In this document: piece after piece, positions 58,847 through 64,000 of the stretch | How the letters are laid out: each line of letters opens with the position of its first letter | Position numbering within the stretch: the first letter of the stretch is position 1 | Assembly (NCBI GenBank): GCA_037954235.1 | Contig: JBBMOA010000004.1 | Span: 14,574,601 to 14,638,600 of the forward strand | Length of the DNA: 64,000 nucleotides | Direction: 5' to 3' | Origin: Aulostomus chinensis | Lineage: Eukaryota > Chordata > Actinopteri > Syngnathiformes > Aulostomidae | The notes under the pieces: generated by a model | Told to the model about the DNA's origin: nothing | Databases searched by the model: none | The model's input: the letters and a program-made list of their open reading frames with translations, nothing else | Translations under genes and position numbers: made by a program

Positions 58847-59384
58847 CCCCAAATTGAATCCCATATGATAGTGTGTGACTGGAGGGAATTTGGATGGAGT
58901 AATCCTCCGCAATGCTCCGCAAAATTGAATCCTTTTACCATCAGATCTGCTCCAAAATGTAAAGAGTTCTTAGTTTTAGCAGAAGCTGGCCTTGGAGTTT
59001 CTGCGTAATTCTGCAGACAGCAGCCGTACGAACAGCCGCGAATGTAAACTGACCCTGTGACAGAGGAAACAGAGAGAGCAGAGATTGTGATCTGGGAGCG
59101 ATCTAATTTGTGATGACGCTGCACAGAACACTTGACTGTTGTTTGTATAGGACGAATTTTAAAGTTTGAGTCTCGTCTGTTATAACGAGGACAGATTAAA
59201 AACTTAGTAACTTGGTAACTTTTTTTAGCGTGCGGTGACAACCATGTGACCATGTGTTGTTGTTGTTTTTTTGATTGTTTTTTTTTTTTTCTTTTTGGAT
59301 TACATTTTTATAAAAATAACCTTGCCAGGGCTTCAAATGGATGCCAGTTTGTTTACACTGGAGAAGAGGCTTACAGGCAGGAAG

Positions 59385-59385
<1 letters not shown>

Positions 59386-59433
<48 letters not shown>

Positions 59434-59440
59434 TGTGTGT
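59386..59440. repeat. (GT)n microsatellite
   Basis: About 27 units with GCGC steps near the end. Confidence 0.95.
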
Positions 59441-59567
59441 ACTGGGTTCGGGGGTTGTCTTTTGGAGAGGGTTTCTGTCTGTGATTTGCTTGGGCTCTGG
59501 AGAGCTCTTAATGAGAGCTGATCGTGTTAGGCATGGCATCAGGAGAAAAAGGCGCTTTCCCTGCTAT

Positions 59568-59570
<3 letters not shown>

Positions 59571-59664
<94 letters not shown>
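59571..59664. repeat. (CT)n then (CA)n compound microsatellite
   Basis: About 38 CT units (59571-59647), the longest pure dinucleotide tract in the window, run directly into about nine CA units. Confidence 0.95.
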
Positions 59665-60470
59665 GATCTACACGCAAAAACAGACGTACAAAAATAGACA
59701 TGCAGATATATGCATTTAAGCATGTTGCAGCGACGGTGTATGCGCTCACATCTGTTGCCAGGCGATCCACAGCAAAACTCCATTCTAACATCGTCCAAAT
59801 GATTACTTTTTGCCTCTTTTTATGCGTGTTAGTGTCTTACAGAGGGATGCTGAGGCTTTTATATCACTACAAATCGCCCAAATCCTTTTTTCCCTCGGTC
59901 CTTTCTCTTCATATCTCTTACCAACCTCCCTCTTCAAACAGCTTGTGTCTCCTATACTGTCGATCTCTATCTGTGCTTCATCTCCTTCCTCATCCGTCTC
60001 ATACTCTTGCTGTTTCTGTCCTCCCTCTTATCCTTTTCTCTTCCTCTCATTATCAGTCCGCTTGTGTAATCTCTCTTTTTTCCAATTGTTGCAGTAATTT
60101 CACAAATATGGGAGGGGGAAGAAAACCTTTGGGAAAAAAAACAAAAAAAACAAAAACCTCAAGCACCCTGGGGAATTCTCCCAGTTGTTGCTAGAGCTCC
60201 GGAATGCATCTGTCTCACTAAATGTCGATGCCCAAAGTAATTAAAATGTTGCTGGAACAAGTGAAGTCCTTGAACCTCTGCCTCTCAATCTTCTCTCTCC
60301 CTGTTGCCATGGTGCTCCAGGCAACCGGTACAACATGTGGTAAGCCACCCGCTACCGCGTTCCATTACAAAATGAAAGCTGCCACTTCTGTACTCCCTCC
60401 TTTTCTTTCCGTCTCTCTCTCGCTCTTCGCGACTTGCTCTTGAGAAAGTGTCATGCTCTTATACTCGTAA

Positions 60471-60482
60471 CCCCCCCCCCCC
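60471..60482. repeat. poly-C run (12)
   Basis: Uninterrupted cytosine homopolymer. Confidence 0.9.
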
Positions 60483-60894
60483 AACCTAGCAGCAGAACTT
60501 ATGATTACTCAATTCCAACATTGTCTTAACCTCACTGAGGCTAAAAAAAATTAACCTTGGCTTTGATGAGCATTTGCATGTGCTTAAAATTTATACAGAC
60601 AACCAGGTCAGTTTATATCTTTTTTTGGTTTAATTGGATTTTCTAATGTGCAAAACTGGATGACAAAAAATAACCAGAGGGCATTTGAGGAGTGCACACC
60701 TTTGCTAGGATGAACTAAACCAACCATTTTTTTTTAAATTACTTTTTTCTGTCTTTTTTTTTTTTTGCTATGCTAAACAGATCTGCTTGAAAATGTAATT
60801 GGCTCTTTCTTGATCCATGGCACACCCCTCCAAGTTAGGTACAAATCTGCCTCAGATGTGGCAAAATGATACCTTAAGATCAGGTTTCGGCTCA

Positions 60895-61010
60895 ATTTCA
60901 GAATCACATTTGTTCCTCTACCTTCGTTCTATCATCCGACCAAATTCCATCAAAATCCAGCCTCAACTTTTGAACAGCCAAACTAGCGCCGGCGATCAGA
61001 GTACCTCTTT
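60895..61010 (+). repeat. Dispersed repeat with CATCAAAATCCA core, copy B
   Basis: Reads tgttcctctacc, catccgaccaaattccatca, aaatccagcc, cttttgaacagcc and gccggcgatcagagtacctc. It is collinear with 54030-54160. A third weaker relative lies at 61185-61285 (gtaaaaatcggccccgtag then tttttgagtcgtcctcc). Confidence 0.5.
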
Positions 61011-64000
61011 AGAGAGGAAATGGAATATAATGTACCGGTAAATTCAAAAAACAACTTTGTATATGGCCGGTTGTGACTTTTCATTTGTTGCATTTAATGC
61101 TCGATGAGTGATTTGGCTTTTGAAAAATAAAAAAAGGCCCAATCCAACGTTAAAAATGCATTTTTTTTTAAACAGATCTACCCTGTTTTTGATTAGATTC
61201 CCCCTGACCCATCCTACGCCCCTCGACCTACGTCGGTAAAAATCGGCCCCGTAGTTTTTGAGTCGTCCTCCAGAGTGAAGCAATTCTTTGACTTTGTACT
61301 TTGTTGGTAGTAAATAAAAAGTGAAGATCAAAACTCCCCTGAAACTGCTTCACTTCTCTTCGCCATAGGTGCTCCATGTCTGCAGAACTCTAATGTAGAG
61401 ATGGACACCATTAATGTAAAGACATTCTGCCTCATTTGGTGTTTTGATGATGGCGGTGAGGACCGTTAACTACCATGTCAGCACAAAAATCTCCCATCGA
61501 GCGAGATTAGATCTGTGAGGAACATTTGCATACATTATGAATCACATCATTTTTACCTCTCATTGAACCATTTAGTGACCACTTGTCCTTTGTGTGGATG
61601 TAAGCATTCATTATGTATCTCCATTAATCTTTGTACGGTATTGCCAATAACGCAGCAGTGGTTGATGTGGAGATAAATCATATGACTTCAGTGCTGTACA
61701 TTTATTAACTTGTGGGTAAACACTTCCTTGCCTTTACCATCACTTCTCCTCACTCTAAAACCCAATAAACGCGGCTGCACCTACATGGGCTGATGACTTT
61801 GCAAAGGTTGTGCCACTAATGAGCTGACATCAGCAATCCATCAGCACACGGCCACATACAGGATCTCGCCCTTATACCTCCAAGATAAAATGCACAGCCA
61901 TTTACCCCTTGACCTACTTTGACCGAAGAACATCCCTCTTCAAACACCCACAAAGCACACGACTCATCATCCCTCTCGAAAGCAGCATCTGATTAATACC
62001 AATACTGCAGCCGTAGCATGCTTATAGGTGCTGGCAGTAGGAAAAGCCTGTAACTCTTACAGCCTTAGGCGGGCTTTTCACTTCCTAGATTGGAAAGCTC
62101 TCGCCAAGCCTGTTTCAGTGGTATTTTATGGCTGAGCTTAGGCTCTCGATCATGGGCTGGGTGCAGTTGCAGAGCCTGCCAAGAGCCCACATACAACGCC
62201 CAGAGCCTGGAATCATGAAACTCAACTTGGCAGTATGTAATGGGAGGCAGTAAGCATATTCTCCTGTGAGCCCTCTCGGCAGTCTGTTTCCTCAGGATCA
62301 TCTCTCTCTTTCACTCTGCAGACAAATTCCAAACTGAACCTACAGCCTGAAAATTGAGGCTTTTTAGAGCGAGAGTGCAAATATAAATAACTCAAAACAT
62401 TTTCATTTGAGTCTCACCCATATATTTAGATTTTTTGGGTGCCATGGTCCATGGGGATAGTGTGGTATTGAGTACCCTGGAAAGCTGGGGGGACTTTTCG
62501 GTTTTGGTGGGTGTTTTTGATTGTATTCCTCCAGGATATCCATTCAGTAATGACATATTAATCTGTCATTTTTGGGTGGTATTACATGTAGCATTTTAGC
62601 ATCAATAAATCATTACAGCATTCATTTTGAGAAATTAGTATAATTACTGTGAACAAATTAGAACATCACGGAGAAGAATGGCTGCCATTGCTGGATGGTT
62701 CTCTGTGGTAGCATTCAATTAGACATCAGCTTGTTGGCTTAACAGCACAAGACAGAGAGTATTTGTAGTTTAAATAAAACCAGCTGGTAAGGGTAGTTCT
62801 AGGCTTATCAAAGCAAATGCCAGACTAACTCCATGGAGAGAGGAGAAGCAGCATCCTCTTTGTAGCAACATTGTTGAAGAGGAAAATAGACTAAAGAGAG
62901 GGAGGTGAAATATGTCACGTCTGCATTAAGATGTTAAAAAAAAACCTGTGTAATGTATATGTATTTTTGGGTTTGACTATAATCATCCTTGATGTTTACA
63001 CAAAGGTGTCAAGTCCCTTAAGCACCCAGCTAAAAAAAAAGTTTAAACAACGCACTCAAAGTTGTATGAGCATTATTGTTAGCAAAGCCTGGCCAATAAC
63101 GTTAGCGTCAAAGGTCAACCTCTAGCCCTGACAGAAACTGTTGATGAAAAAGGCAGAACCTTCCCAAACAAAAGAAAAAATACTTGGGCAGGTCATCAGC
63201 TGAAGTTAATTTGACCAATCAGATCAAAAAACTGATCAAGAAGTCGACGCCAGTGATAAAAAAAAAGAAAAAAAGTGAGAAACTTGTTTTTTGATTGACA
63301 CAAACTGGTTTATTAACAGGTGTAACGACAGGTGTAACAACAAAGAGGAGGTGTGGGCTTGGTTCAGATGAGACGATAATCAGAAATCTGTTTTTTTTTT
63401 TCAGAAAACACGTTTAGCAACGGGTTTACTGACGTGTTTAACATCTTATACTTAATGACAATGTAACAACAGCTCTGTCGTTACCCCTAAACCATCCTCA
63501 CGTCTTGTCAAAGCACTGTGATTGGTTCACATCACCGTTAGTTGGAAAACATAACTTGATGCCTGATGAGATGGTTTTGTGTGATCTTGTGACATTTTGA
63601 TCTCGCTCAACCAGAACCTCACAAGCTAAAGTGAACTTGTCTTTTGTTTCGTTAGCAAGCTAGCATTACGTTAGCTCGGTCACTTGCAGGTAGTTCATTA
63701 ACATAACATTCCAGAACTTAAATACACATCATATCAGATCATTTGCACGTCACCAACCTATGTCTTGCTCATGTGACTGACTTTTTTAGGCACCATTATA
63801 AATGGTATCCCATCCAATCACAAGCTTCACTGCACTTTAATGCTGCAGTCAGTTGTGTGTGTGAACTGTGTGCCATCAACTGATTTGACAATGGGGTCAA
63901 GGGTTGACGCTGCACAAAGACATAGCGGTCTCATTTTGGGCACGATCGGCCTCATGTTTTATTCACTACGCTTGTGCATCACCTCTCACTTCCCTCTATT

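Larger units (their letters stand above)
58663..64000. other. Non-genic stretch
   Basis: It contains poly-T 58829-58846, (GT)n 59386-59440, a long (CT)n/(CA)n tract 59571-59664, poly-C 60471-60482 and dispersed repeat pieces at 60895-61010 and 61185-61285. A 307-codon plus frame at 59271-60194 is made by the repeats and is not a gene. From 61.3 kb to the end I see only unique A/T-rich sequence. Confidence 0.55.

Noticed and set aside
59271..60194. 307-codon plus-strand open frame
   Set aside because: Its length comes from (GT)n, (CT)n and (CA)n tracts encoding Val/Cys, Leu/Ser and Thr/His runs; it has no ATG at its listed start and no domain.

Overview
This window reads as teleost fish nuclear DNA, probably a percomorph. 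The signs are five copies of a tRNA-derived SINE of the DANA/mermaid (V-SINE) type, fragments of three kinds of non-LTR retrotransposon, hAT-type DNA transposons, very dense (GT)n/(CA)n microsatellites, many pure poly-G/poly-C runs, and vertebrate-type splice signals. There are no operons, ribosome binding sites, CRISPR arrays or prokaryotic genes. Almost all long open frames come from microsatellites, SINEs or A/T tracts.

Two places look like gene starts. On the minus strand, 16733-16954 is an ATG-started, 74-codon open exon ending in a strong splice donor (CAG|gtaaga). It has a YY1-type motif over the start codon, CCAAT boxes upstream and a basic protein with an ARWRSLKE motif. On the plus strand, 32283-32442 has a perfect CRE (TGACGTCA), a pyrimidine-rich CpG-rich leader and an ATG in good Kozak context directly followed by |gtgagt. 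A second well-bordered exon candidate lies at 33401-33542, but its frame closes at once, so these may be 5' UTR or noncoding exons. No complete gene can be assembled; both candidates would have to continue through long introns or outside the window.

Layout: 1-7.1 kb is non-genic with the first SINE (perfect 11-bp target duplication) and one unrecognised long open frame. 7.1-7.6 kb is a LINE 3' end whose tail is shared with the SINEs. 7.6-16 kb holds microsatellites, telomere-like G-rich DNA, one SINE and A/T-rich blocks that look like conserved noncoding elements. 16.7-17.1 kb is the minus-strand exon and promoter. 17-29 kb is non-genic with long GT, T and pyrimidine tracts. 29.6-30.2 kb is a decayed LINE 3' end. 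32.3-33.5 kb is the plus-strand promoter and exons. 34.4-34.6 kb is a second SINE type. 38.4-38.7 kb is a 20-bp-period minisatellite. 40.1-41.0 kb is a hAT-like element carrying a nested L2-type LINE 3' end. 47.7-48.9 kb holds a SINE next to a complete non-autonomous hAT-type element with 8-bp target duplications. 50.3-50.7 and 58.3-58.7 kb are two more SINEs. 51.2-51.7 kb looks like a conserved regulatory block. 55.2-55.6 kb is a tandem duplication with a perfect hairpin. The rest to 64 kb is non-genic.

Best overall reading: intronic or intergenic DNA, rich in mobile elements, probably near a developmental gene given the TAAT-rich blocks. No new multi-gene system was found. The most useful leads are the two gene starts, the hAT elements, the SINE/LINE shared tail and the excess of G/C homopolymers.
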